NCBI GenBank assembly: GCA_043772905.1 | Contig: JAYVFS010000230.1 | Location: forward strand, 1-30,109 | From: JAAFJT01 sp043772905 | Lineage (GTDB): Bacteria > Bacteroidota > Bacteroidia > Chitinophagales > Saprospiraceae | DNA length: 30,109 bases | Reading direction: 5' to 3' | Part shown: one piece after another, positions 8,042 to 15,265 of the stretch | Numbering within the stretch: the stretch's first letter is position 1 | How the letters are laid out: every line of letters starts with the position of its first letter | Translations under genes and position numbers: made by a program | Notes under the pieces: generated by a model | Database searches by the model: none | The model's input: only the letters and a program-made list of their open reading frames with translations | Told to the model about the DNA's origin: nothing

Positions 8042-9109
8042 ATGCGTCATTCAAAAATAGCGGGTATTGGGAAATATTTACCTAACACTGTTGTAACAAA
8101 CAACGATTTAACCCAAATTATGGAAACGACCGATGAATGGGTGCAAGAGCGCACAGGCATTCAAGAGCGACGTTACGGCACAAAACACAAGGAAACGACC
8201 ACGACAATGGGCGCACGGGCAGCTGAAATTGCCATTGAACGGGCAGGTATTCAAAAAGAAGATGTGGATTTTATCATTTTCGCTACGCTTAGTCCCGACT
8301 ATTATTTCCCAGGTTGTGGTGTTTTGTTGCAACGTGAAATGGGCATTACCAAAACAGAAATTGGTGCGCTCGATATTCGCAATCAATGTTCTGGTTTCCT
8401 TTATGCACTTTCTATTGCCGACCAATTTGTGAAAACGGGTATGTATAAAAACATTTTAGTGGTGGGTGCTGAAATGCACTCGATGGGGCTTGATTTCACG
8501 ACACGTGGACGCAATGTAACGGTCATTTTTGGCGATGGTGCAGGCGCTGTTATCGTGCAACCTTCTGACGATGAGAGCCGTATTTTAACCACAAAACTAC
8601 ATTCAGATGGCACTCATGCTGAAAAATTGGCTTATGTAAACCCTGGTTCACACGGTGGTTATCACTTTGACAAGATGGGTGAATCCATAGATTTCGGTTT
8701 CCCAGACGAGGATACCTATGGTGGCATGTTCCTCACACAACACATGATGGATAATGCTCAAACATATCCAAATATGGAAGGGCAGTTTGTGTTCAAAATG
8801 GCCGTTCAAAAATTTCCAGAAGTGATAATGGAAGCCTTGAATGAAGTCGGTTTGACTCCTGCGGACATCAATATGCTCATTCCGCATCAAGCGAATTTGC
8901 GTATTTCACAGTTTGTGCAACGTAAAATGGGTTTGCGAGACGACCAAGTGTGGAATAATATTCAAAAATATGGCAATACAACGGCTGCGTCAGTGCCGAT
9001 TGCTTTGTGCGAAGCCTATGAAGCGGGTGCGGTCAAAAAAGGCGATTTGGTCTGTTTGGCGGCGTTTGGAAGTGGGTTTACTTGGGGTTCTGCATTGATT
9101 CGATGGTAA
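8042..9109 (+). CDS. fabH: 3-oxoacyl-ACP synthase III
   Basis: Condensing enzyme that starts fatty acid synthesis by joining acetyl-CoA (or another acyl-CoA) to malonyl-ACP. The catalytic triad is visible: Cys116 in DIRNQCSGFLYAL, His282 in IPHQANLRI and Asn312 in YGNTTAASVP. The N-terminus (TTDEWVQERTGIQERR) and the C-terminus (AAFGSGFTWGSALIRW) are typical. At 355 residues it is longer than the E. coli enzyme (317) because of an insert around residues 200-245 (NPGSHGGYHFDKMGESIDF ... TYPNMEG), a region near the acyl pocket that may alter primer choice; such longer KAS III proteins are common in Bacteroidota. It stands alone as a single transcription unit, not in a fab cluster, and is followed by a strong hairpin. 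Confidence 0.95.
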   Translation: MRHSKIAGIGKYLPNTVVTNNDLTQIMETTDEWVQERTGIQERRYGTKHKETTTTMGARAAEIAIERAGIQKEDVDFIIFATLSPDYYFPGCGVLLQREMGITKTEIGALDIRNQCSGFLYALSIADQFVKTGMYKNILVVGAEMHSMGLDFTTRGRNVTVIFGDGAGAVIVQPSDDESRILTTKLHSDGTHAEKLAYVNPGSHGGYHFDKMGESIDFGFPDEDTYGGMFLTQHMMDNAQTYPNMEGQFVFKMAVQKFPEVIMEALNEVGLTPADINMLIPHQANLRISQFVQRKMGLRDDQVWNNIQKYGNTTAASVPIALCEAYEAGAVKKGDLVCLAAFGSGFTWGSALIRW

Positions 9110-9136
9110 AATTTTACAAAATACCCCCCTCAGTAT

Positions 9137-9189
9137 TTTCATCAAAAAAGCCTTGAAAACAGACATTTTTCAAGGCTTTTTTGATGAAA
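9137..9189. terminator. Bidirectional terminator after fabH
   Basis: Perfect 23-base arms (9137-9159 and 9167-9189) with a 7-base loop. The stem ends in A and T runs on both sides, so it should end transcription from fabH (+) and from the - strand gene at 9207. A dispersed motif copy (9123-9136) abuts the left arm. Confidence 0.85.
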
Positions 9190-9206
9190 GTCAGAACAAA
9201 ATCGAA

Positions 9207-9629
9207 TTAAACCTCCGCATCAATGACTGCCATTAGTTCATATTCAAATTGATTTTCTTCATTGATTTGTGGTCGAATACGGACATTAATCGTTTCACCC
9301 CAATATGTTTTTACCAATTTATTCAATGTCTCTGACATTGTTCTAATATTAAAATGGACTTCATAAGGACCATGCATTTCCATGACCAAAAATGTGTTAT
9401 TATGGGCATTGGCACGTTTTATTACACCTGAAATAGAAATACCTTCTTGTTGCTGTATTTCTGAATACCTATCTAATAACAAGTCGGCAGGTAGTGGATA
9501 TTTTTCAAGTGTTTCATTTGCTTCCTTTAATTTATTTGGAAACATCACCTTACTCTCATCAATATTATTGGTAATAGTGAGTTTAGGTTTTTTGACTTTT
9601 TTAAGTTCAACTAAATCTTCCATGCTCAT
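9207..9629 (-). CDS. Unknown protein coupled to DUF6934-like gene
   Basis: A 140-residue protein that I do not recognise. The start is either the ATG at 9627-9629, which overlaps the stop of the upstream gene, or the ATG at 9621-9623 two codons later (MEDLVELKK). The N-terminal 45 residues are lysine-rich and polar (KKVKKPKLTI). The middle has LPADLLLDRYSEIQQQEG, and the C-terminal 80 residues alternate hydrophobic and polar residues (NTFLVMEMHGPYEVHFNI, ETINVRIRPQI, QFEYELMAVIDAEV), which suggests a small beta-sheet domain. It has no signal peptide or membrane segment. TAATG overlap with the upstream gene means the two are almost certainly translated together and may form a complex. Confidence 0.68.
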   Translation of the reverse strand: MSMEDLVELKKVKKPKLTITNNIDESKVMFPNKLKEANETLEKYPLPADLLLDRYSEIQQQEGISISGVIKRANAHNNTFLVMEMHGPYEVHFNIRTMSETLNKLVKTYWGETINVRIRPQINEENQFEYELMAVIDAEV

Positions 9630-10072
9630 TATTTTTTTTTAATTAAAAAGGCTGAATAGTCATTATTCTTTTCATAAATAGTCCATTTGTTGTCCGATGA
9701 TAATCCCAAAACCATAAATCGCTCATTTATTTCTTCAAGGTTATTCGAAATACCTATTCGATAGAGACGATTCCGCGACAAGGTACTTCCTTTTGCATAA
9801 ATGTAGGCATTTGGGTATTTATCTAAAAAAATAGAAACTGTTTCTGCTATTGTCGCCAATATTTTTTTTGCATCATTATTATCTGTAACAATTTTATCAT
9901 CAATAGCATCAGTCGTACTATCTATATCTCCAAAAGCCAAATTATAGAAATCAGCTTGACCTGTTTCTTGGAAAATCACCCGTTTCTTGATTATCCCTTT
10001 TGGACCTTCACTAAGGAATTCAAAAGACATCAATGATTCGGTCGTTTCTAAATCATACGTTTCGTATCTCAT
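9629..10072 (-). CDS. DUF6934-like protein of unknown function
   Basis: A 147-residue soluble protein. The order of motifs (FEFLSEGPKGIIKKRVIF, YNLAFGDID, DDKIVTDNNDAKKILATIA, AYIYAKGSTLSRNRLYR, then a C-terminal YSAFLIKKK) matches a family of small Bacteroidota proteins that I remember as DUF6934. No catalytic function is known to me. The family tends to be scattered and is often next to a second small gene, as here, which raises the possibility of a toxin-antitoxin-like unit; nothing in the sequence proves it. The gene is first in a two-gene operon that has one of the best promoters in the window, 18 bases upstream of the start. Confidence 0.7.
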   Translation of the reverse strand: MRYETYDLETTESLMSFEFLSEGPKGIIKKRVIFQETGQADFYNLAFGDIDSTTDAIDDKIVTDNNDAKKILATIAETVSIFLDKYPNAYIYAKGSTLSRNRLYRIGISNNLEEINERFMVLGLSSDNKWTIYEKNNDYSAFLIKKK

Positions 10073-10097
10073 AGTCCGTTTTTCGTTTTAGATTCAA

Positions 10098-10129
10098 CAA
10101 ATTTAAACGAACTTTTTAGGAATTCAAAA
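10098..10129 (-). promoter_or_regulatory. Complete Bacteroidota promoter
   Basis: On the - strand this reads TTTTG (10125-10129), a 19-base spacer, then TAAATTTG (10098-10105). It fits the phylum consensus of TTTG, 19-21 bases, TAnnTTTG. Transcription would begin close to 10090, about 18 bases before the start codon at 10072 of the two-gene operon. Confidence 0.75.
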
Positions 10130-10159
10130 TTTTGAGAAGCTTGTTGTGTATTTATTTCA

Positions 10160-10651
10160 CTATCTCCGCCACCTAAACGATTGATTATCAATCGCTCTCT
10201 GCGTTGACAAAACCCCATCTAAATGGTCGTACTCATGTTGCAACAATTCTGACAAACTGCCTTTGAGGTGCATGAGTTGCGGTTGCCAATCCAAATCGAG
10301 GTATTTTATAGTGCAGGATTCATGTCGTTCTAATTTTACCAAAAGGTTTGGAAAACACATACAATCGTCCCAAACGGTCATTTTTTCAGTGCTTAAATTT
10401 TCTAAAACAGGATTGATGAACACGACAGGTTTGTCGATGTACATATAAATCAAGCGTTTCATCACGCCAATTTGTGGTGCAGCAATACCTCTGAATGCGC
10501 CATAATGGGCGAAACGGGCTTTAAATTCAAACAAAATATCGTGTAAATCAGTGATAACAGGCTGTAAATCAGCGAGTTCTGTTTGCTCAATGGGTTGAGA
10601 AACGAGGTGTAGGCGTGGGTCACCGAGGAGGAGGATTTTATCGGATTTCAT
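10160..10651 (-). CDS. Peptide deformylase-like protein, divergent motif II
   Basis: Peptide deformylases remove the formyl group from the first methionine of new proteins using a bound metal. Motif I is visible as RGIAAPQIG near residue 55 and motif III as LQHEYDHLDG near residue 137, the HExxH metal site. Motif II is WDDCMCFPN in place of the usual EGCLS: the metal-binding Cys appears to be kept, but the Glu-Gly pair and the Leu-Ser are changed. The start (ILLLGDPRLHLVSQPI) is typical. At 163 residues it has normal length. It may be a secondary deformylase rather than the main one, or act on other substrates. Single gene; a symmetric hairpin lies upstream. Confidence 0.85.
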   Translation of the reverse strand: MKSDKILLLGDPRLHLVSQPIEQTELADLQPVITDLHDILFEFKARFAHYGAFRGIAAPQIGVMKRLIYMYIDKPVVFINPVLENLSTEKMTVWDDCMCFPNLLVKLERHESCTIKYLDLDWQPQLMHLKGSLSELLQHEYDHLDGVLSTQRAIDNQSFRWRR

Positions 10652-10705
10652 AAAAACAGAGTGATCGAAAATTTTACTACAAAATATTCTATTGTTTCGG
10701 ACACA

Positions 10706-10738
10706 ATATTAGGGGAACTTTTAAAGTTCCCCTAATAT
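10706..10738. repeat. 15-bp perfect inverted repeat
   Basis: Arms 10706-10720 and 10724-10738 pair perfectly around a 3-base loop (stem ATATTAGGGGAACTT). It lies between the chitosanase-like gene and the deformylase-like gene, both on the - strand, so it is in the 5' region of the deformylase-like gene and 3' of the chitosanase-like gene only for + strand readers. It could be an operator or a processed hairpin; no T run supports a simple terminator. Confidence 0.6.
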
Positions 10739-10800
10739 AAATGCCTTCTAACAAAATAAAATATGGCTCTTTTTTTTACACCAACCCCAAATTGAATATT

Positions 10801-11550
10801 TTAGCGGCGACGTAAACCCCAGCGGTTGTAACCACGCACTGGTATGATTTCAATGAGACCTGAATTATCATCATCTAAACCACGTGAACGGGTACCATTA
10901 GCCACCAAGGGCGAACCGATATTCCAATCACCTGCTGCAATAGCGGTTAAAAAGACTTCAGTACGGTAAATTGTTTTGTTAAGAGGATTACCTTTGCCAG
11001 ACAACCATTCGTGACGGGCTGTGACATAAGCCTTGACCCATGCTTTTTCATCGCCACCTCCAGAGGGCGGTGATTCAGGGAAACGTTTGCGTAGAAAATC
11101 GAGAACCCGTCCAGAGTGAATGTAGCTGTCATAAATGACGAGCATACTGAGGGGGTACGAAAATGCATTGTCTGTGAAAAACTTTAAAGCGGGTTGATAG
11201 TAAACTTTGTCAAAAAACGCATCTTGCGTTTTAATCATGATGTCGTCTTCTTGTGCAGAACGCTTGAGGAGAGCGATAAACGCCTTGTCATCAACGAGTG
11301 GCGTAACACCGATTTTATCAACATAAGGCTTTAAATCGTTAGAAAACATCCCTTTATTGGCGATATAAGACTCAATGAGTTGCTTCAAATTGCCTTGTTC
11401 AGTCGTTTGGCTGCGACCAAAAGTGATTTGGCGTGTATTGCCTTTGCCATCGCTAAAGATGCTGATGTCATCATATTCGCCATCCGGGGTGCCTGTTTCA
11501 AAAATATTGACGACACTTAAGATTCGTTGCTTATTGTCAACAGAGATCAT
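10801..11550 (-). CDS. GH46-like chitosanase
   Basis: A 249-residue protein related to glycoside hydrolase family 46 chitosanases, which cut chitosan inside the chain using a lysozyme-like fold. The catalytic pair seems present: Glu18 in VVNIFETGTPDG and Asp34 in SIFSDGKGN, with ITFGRSQTTEQGNL following as in GH46. The FSYPLSMLVIYDSYIHSG helix around residues 130-147 also fits the family. No signal peptide is visible, which is unusual for a chitosanase, so the protein may be cytosolic, exported by another route, or have taken up a different substrate. A short insert SPPSGGG near residue 165 is encoded by a small GC palindrome and resembles the insert in LeuRS. A dispersed motif copy is at 11144-11156. 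Single gene. Confidence 0.75.
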   Translation of the reverse strand: MISVDNKQRILSVVNIFETGTPDGEYDDISIFSDGKGNTRQITFGRSQTTEQGNLKQLIESYIANKGMFSNDLKPYVDKIGVTPLVDDKAFIALLKRSAQEDDIMIKTQDAFFDKVYYQPALKFFTDNAFSYPLSMLVIYDSYIHSGRVLDFLRKRFPESPPSGGGDEKAWVKAYVTARHEWLSGKGNPLNKTIYRTEVFLTAIAAGDWNIGSPLVANGTRSRGLDDDNSGLIEIIPVRGYNRWGLRRR

Positions 11551-11607
11551 TTGGAAACTGTTTTATTGGTTGAGTAAATATTGTTATTTATTATGCTAGT
11601 AGAATCA

Positions 11608-11615
11608 CAAATTTA
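11608..11615 (-). promoter_or_regulatory. Bacteroidota -7 promoter element
   Basis: On the - strand this reads TAAATTTG, matching TAnnTTTG, 57 bases before the start of the chitosanase-like gene. No clear -33 element is placed 19-21 bases upstream. Confidence 0.42.
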
Positions 11616-12026
11616 TATTTTTGTTTTTAAAAACTGAATTATTACAAGCAAAAACTTATTTTTTTATGTCGGTCAACTGAACTTTGCGGCTTTAAGTACA
11701 TACAAATTTGGGGTATGGACAGTATTTCATGTTTCTTAAATTTCAAATACAACGAGCATTTTTCCATTCGTTTAATAGCGATAAAAGGCATTGTCTGATA
11801 GTCAAATAATTCATCTATCACAATCAGTCGAAATATAAGTTATGATAAATTTTGTTTTGTAATTTATTGAAAAACAAGTATTTAAATCATTAATTAAAAA
11901 TAAATTATTGAAACAGGCTCCCCTCAGTATCCACAAACTGTCAAAACCTGAAAAAAAAATTTGTTTACCGAAAAAACTCGTCGTAATTTCATCTCAGAAA
12001 GTTCGACTAACTTAGAAAACAACACG
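11616..12026. other. AT-rich divergent intergenic region
   Basis: About 410 bases between the chitosanase-like gene (-) and the GH3 gene (+). It is AT-rich and has one dispersed motif copy with a T in front of the C run (11919-11930). I see no gene, hairpin or clear promoter for the + strand gene; several T-rich blocks ending in TTTTG around 11840-11860 only partly resemble the phylum promoter. Confidence 0.5.
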
Positions 12027-13556
12027 ATGGAAAAAACATGGCTCAATAATATAATGCGTTACGTATTGCGGAAACGGATGCGGCGTATTCGTTACTTTTC
12101 GGCGCGCCCGCACGAGGTGCAATCGGGTCTTTTGAGTCAATTCGTCCACAATGCACGCTCGACTGAATGGGGTAAAATGCATGATTTCAAAAATATACAT
12201 ACCCCCGAAGATTTTGCCCGCAATGTGCCTATCCAAGACTATGAATCGCTGAAACCTTATATCAACCGCATGATGCAAGGCGAGCGCGATGTTTTGTGGG
12301 CGGGTCAAGTACGTTGGTTCTCAAAATCAAGTGGTACGACCAACGATAAATCGAAATTTATACCCGTTACGATTCAAAATCTAAAAACCTGTCACCTCAA
12401 AGGCACATGGGATTTGAGTGCATTGATCTATCATAATCGCCCAGAAACAACAGGTTTTGCTGGAAAAATGCTTGTTATGGGCGGAAGTACCGAACACTTC
12501 GCCCCATTTCCAGCTACTCAATTTGGCGATGTTTCTGCCATTATGCTCAAACATTTGCCCGCCATAGGCAGCTATATTTATGCGCCCAGTCTTGATATTG
12601 CAGTTATGCCGAATACAGAAGATAAAATTGAACACATGGCTCAAGCACTCATCAAAGAAGATATGCGGAGCATCGGCGGTGTGCCGACTTGGACGGTTGT
12701 GTTACTGCGGCGTGTTTTGGAATTGACGGGCAAAAAAAACATCCTTGAAGTGTGGCCTAATTTGGAGGTTTATGTCCATGGTGGTGTCAGTTTCGAACCT
12801 TATAGAGAGACTTTTCAAGAGCTGATTCCTAAAAAAGACTTCGTTTATTGGGAAATTTATAACGCTTCAGAAGGCTTTTTCGCCACGCAATGTCAGTTAG
12901 GAGCAGATGATATGCTTCTTCTATTGCAAAATGGCATCTATTTCGAGTTTATACCCGAATGTGAATGGCTGTCTGCGCGTCCGATTACGATACCCCTCAG
13001 TGAAGTTGAGGTTGGGCGGCATTACGCGCCCGTCATTACAACAAATGCTGGTTTATGGCGATATGTTGTAGGTGATACGGTCATGTTTACGTCTATAAAT
13101 CCCTATAAAATTAAGGTGAGTGGACGCACAAAACAGTTTGTCAACGCTTTTGGCGAAGAGGTGATGGTGTCCAATACCGATAAAGCCTTAGCCGAAACCT
13201 GTGCTTTTGTCGGTGCGCAAGTGAGTGAATACACCGTTGCACCGATTTATTTTGAAGGAAAAAGTAAGGGTGGACATGAATGGCTCATTGAGTTTGAGCG
13301 TGAACCGCCTGATTTAGAGACATTTAACAACCTTTTAGACTCCAATTTGCAACGCATCAACTCCGATTACGAAGCCAAACGTTTCAAAGGTATGGCTATG
13401 GAACGTCTGCGGCTGCGTCTCGTCCCGCGGGGTACGTTCCACAATTGGCTCAAAGCGAAAGGTAAATACGGTGGACAACATAAAGTGCCGCGTCTTTCCA
13501 ACAATCGGCATTACGTCGAGGATATTCTGAATTTTGTGAGTGGGAGGATGACTTAA
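12027..13556 (+). CDS. GH3-family acyl-adenylating enzyme
   Basis: A 509-residue cytosolic member of the GH3 auxin-responsive promoter family, enzymes that activate a carboxylic acid with ATP and join it to an amino acid. SKSSGTTNDKSKFIP is the ATP-binding P-loop near residue 100. VYVHGGVSFEPYRETF and YWEIYNASEGFFATQ, then GLWRYVVGDTVMFT, are the later adenylation motifs, and a C-terminal domain follows. In plants these enzymes conjugate jasmonate or auxin; the substrate of bacterial members is unknown. I chose the ATG at 12027 (MEKTWLNNIMRYVL), since the longer frame from a TTG at 11961 adds residues unlike the family. The gene converges with mlaF, and a dispersed motif copy begins three bases after the stop. 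A weak motif variant is at 12992. Confidence 0.88.
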   Translation: MEKTWLNNIMRYVLRKRMRRIRYFSARPHEVQSGLLSQFVHNARSTEWGKMHDFKNIHTPEDFARNVPIQDYESLKPYINRMMQGERDVLWAGQVRWFSKSSGTTNDKSKFIPVTIQNLKTCHLKGTWDLSALIYHNRPETTGFAGKMLVMGGSTEHFAPFPATQFGDVSAIMLKHLPAIGSYIYAPSLDIAVMPNTEDKIEHMAQALIKEDMRSIGGVPTWTVVLLRRVLELTGKKNILEVWPNLEVYVHGGVSFEPYRETFQELIPKKDFVYWEIYNASEGFFATQCQLGADDMLLLLQNGIYFEFIPECEWLSARPITIPLSEVEVGRHYAPVITTNAGLWRYVVGDTVMFTSINPYKIKVSGRTKQFVNAFGEEVMVSNTDKALAETCAFVGAQVSEYTVAPIYFEGKSKGGHEWLIEFEREPPDLETFNNLLDSNLQRINSDYEAKRFKGMAMERLRLRLVPRGTFHNWLKAKGKYGGQHKVPRLSNNRHYVEDILNFVSGRMT

Positions 13557-13558
13557 AT

Positions 13559-13572
13559 ACCCCCCTCAGTAT
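13559..13572. repeat. Motif copy filling a 34-base convergent gap
   Basis: A six-C copy of the dispersed motif lies between the stops of GH3 (13556) and mlaF (13591). With its flanks it gives AAATAC (13555-13560), a loop CCCCCTCA and GTATTT (13569-13574), a small hairpin. The copy after fabH at 9123 has the same arrangement with one more pair (9118-9124 and 9133-9139). A weak role in ending transcription is possible. Confidence 0.6.
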
Positions 13573-13590
13573 TTTATCCGTTTTTTGAGT

Positions 13591-14358
13591 CTAAACAACT
13601 CTCCCTAAAGCTCTATCCCGCAACCGCTGTAGAAACGGCGAAGCAAAGATAAACGACTGCAATTCTTCATTGGTGCTTTCCAAAACCTCTGATTTATTGC
13701 CTTGCCATTCGAGTTTTCCAAGGTGAATAAAGCAAATATTATCGCCAATTTCCATCACAGAGTTCATATCGTGGGTATTGATGACTGTCGTGATATTGTT
13801 TTCAATCGTAATAGAGCGTATCAATTCATCTATGACCATAGCCGTTTTAGGGTCAAGCCCAGAGTTGGGTTCATCACAAAACAAGTATTTTGGTTTCAAA
13901 ACAATGGCGCGCGCTATGCCCACCCTTTTTTGCATACCGCCTGACAGTTCGGAAGGGAATTTTTTATTTGAACCTGTCAAATTCACCCTTTCAAGGCAAT
14001 AATTAACACGCGCTAACTTTTCCTTACCTGTCATATTGGTAAACATATCCAATGGAAAACGGATATTTTGCTCAACCGACAAAGAATCAAACAGGGCAGA
14101 ACCTTGAAAAAGCATACCGATTTGCATGCGGACAGCCCTTAATTCCTCTTTACCGAGGTTTGTAAAGTTCACATCATCGTACCAGACTGTGCCTGTTGTC
14201 GGTTTTACGAGTCCGATGAGCGATTTAAGCAAAACGGTTTTGCCCGCACCAGAACGCCCAATGATGAGGTTGGTTTTACCTTCTTCAAAAATTATAGAAA
14301 TGCCTTTCAGAACTTGTTGCTCGCCAAAGGACTTAGTTATATTTTCTGTTCGAATCAT
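13591..14358 (-). CDS. mlaF: ABC transporter ATPase, MlaF type
   Basis: ATP-hydrolysing subunit of an MCE-type ABC transporter that moves phospholipids between the inner and outer membranes. Walker A is GRSGAGKT near residue 34, the signature is LSGGMQKRVGIARAI near residue 139, Walker B is LFCDEPNSGLD near residue 160 and the switch His is in VINTHDMNSV. The 255-residue length is normal. It follows mlaE by three bases, so the two form an operon. The gene for the substrate-binding MCE protein (MlaD), which often follows, is not here: the next gene downstream is the convergent GH3 gene. The partner must be encoded elsewhere. Confidence 0.93.
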   Translation of the reverse strand: MIRTENITKSFGEQQVLKGISIIFEEGKTNLIIGRSGAGKTVLLKSLIGLVKPTTGTVWYDDVNFTNLGKEELRAVRMQIGMLFQGSALFDSLSVEQNIRFPLDMFTNMTGKEKLARVNYCLERVNLTGSNKKFPSELSGGMQKRVGIARAIVLKPKYLFCDEPNSGLDPKTAMVIDELIRSITIENNITTVINTHDMNSVMEIGDNICFIHLGKLEWQGNKSEVLESTNEELQSFIFASPFLQRLRDRALGRVV

Positions 14359-14361
14359 TAA

Positions 14362-15174
14362 CTAGCTTGTTAGAACAATTGTAATAATATAATCCGCCAA
14401 TAAGATACCAATATCGCTGTAAACGACAGCATTTGTTGAAGCCTGACCGAGTTCGACACTGCCGCCTTTGACATGATAACCTTGATAACAAGAAATAGAC
14501 GTCAATAAAAAAGCATAGACGAACGCTTTTACAAACATAATAAACACGTTGTAGGGAGCAAAAAACGATCGTAAACCACGTACATAATCGCCATGAGACA
14601 GCAATTCTGTGGGCACACTTGCTAGATAGCCACCTAAAATGCCTAAAAACGCTGACAACGCAACAAGTAGAGGAATCATCACAAGGGCAGCTACTATTTT
14701 CGGCATAATGAGATAAGCGGCTGTATTTACACCCATGACTTCCATGGCATCAATATGCTCTTTTTGTCGCATACCACCGATTTCAGCTGCCATATTTGAG
14801 CCAACTTTACCCGCTAAAACAAGGCAAGAGACGGTCGGCGACATCTCAATAATGCACAAATCGCGGACGATATAGCCAATATAATAACGCGGCACTAACT
14901 GCCCATTGAGCTGATAAGCAAACTGAACCGAAGCGACAGCCCCAACAAAAACAGAGACTAATGCGACAATAATGACCGAACCTACGCCAATATCGTTCAT
15001 TTGTCGCGCTGTTTCAATCCAATACATACGCCATTTCTCTGGTCTGGAGAAAGCTGTGCGCAGCATGATTAAATAACGACCAAGATGTGAAAAGAATGTA
15101 AACACGTAATTATGATTTGATTTTGTTGATTGCAATTTTTTAAAAATACCGCCAAAATTAGGAAATAAACGCAA
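14362..15174 (-). CDS. mlaE: MCE-type ABC transporter permease, MlaE
   Basis: Inner-membrane permease of the phospholipid transport system, 270 residues. Five to six hydrophobic segments are visible, beginning at SVIIVALVSVFVGAVASVQ. The region MSPTVSCLVLAGKVGSNMAA and EIGGMRQKEHIDAMEVMGV is the family's best conserved cytoplasmic loop, which binds MlaF. The C-terminus SSISCYQGYHVKGGSVELG type block (here TSISCYQGYHVKGGSVELG) and TNAVVYSDIGILLADYI also fit. The first 40 residues are poorly conserved, and a start at the later ATG of MLRTAFSRPEK is possible. First gene of the mlaE-mlaF operon; no clear promoter was seen in the 90 bases upstream, which hold an imperfect inverted repeat ending at about 15257. 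Confidence 0.92.
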   Translation of the reverse strand: MRLFPNFGGIFKKLQSTKSNHNYVFTFFSHLGRYLIMLRTAFSRPEKWRMYWIETARQMNDIGVGSVIIVALVSVFVGAVASVQFAYQLNGQLVPRYYIGYIVRDLCIIEMSPTVSCLVLAGKVGSNMAAEIGGMRQKEHIDAMEVMGVNTAAYLIMPKIVAALVMIPLLVALSAFLGILGGYLASVPTELLSHGDYVRGLRSFFAPYNVFIMFVKAFVYAFLLTSISCYQGYHVKGGSVELGQASTNAVVYSDIGILLADYIITIVLTS

Positions 15175-15265
15175 AGAGATGCCTAAAATTCCAGAATTTC
15201 AAAATTCTAAGATTTGATAAACGTTTATCATTGAATTTTGGCTTTTTGAAATTTAGGTTTAAAAA

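Noticed and set aside
12992..13003. Motif-like ACCCCTCAGTGA in the GH3 gene, and similar near matches at 4091, 23073 and 28044
   Set aside because: Each has at least one change in the 10-base core. They may be decayed copies, but single mismatches are too easy to find by chance to be counted.
13591..15174. A complete Mla operon including an MCE substrate-binding protein
   Set aside because: Only the permease and ATPase are present. No protein with an MCE domain is encoded on either side.
15175..15265. A long inverted repeat before mlaE (CCTAAA ... TTTAGG, with a GATAAACGTTTATC centre)
   Set aside because: Apart from the 14-base centre palindrome the outer arms pair poorly, so I do not list it as a feature.
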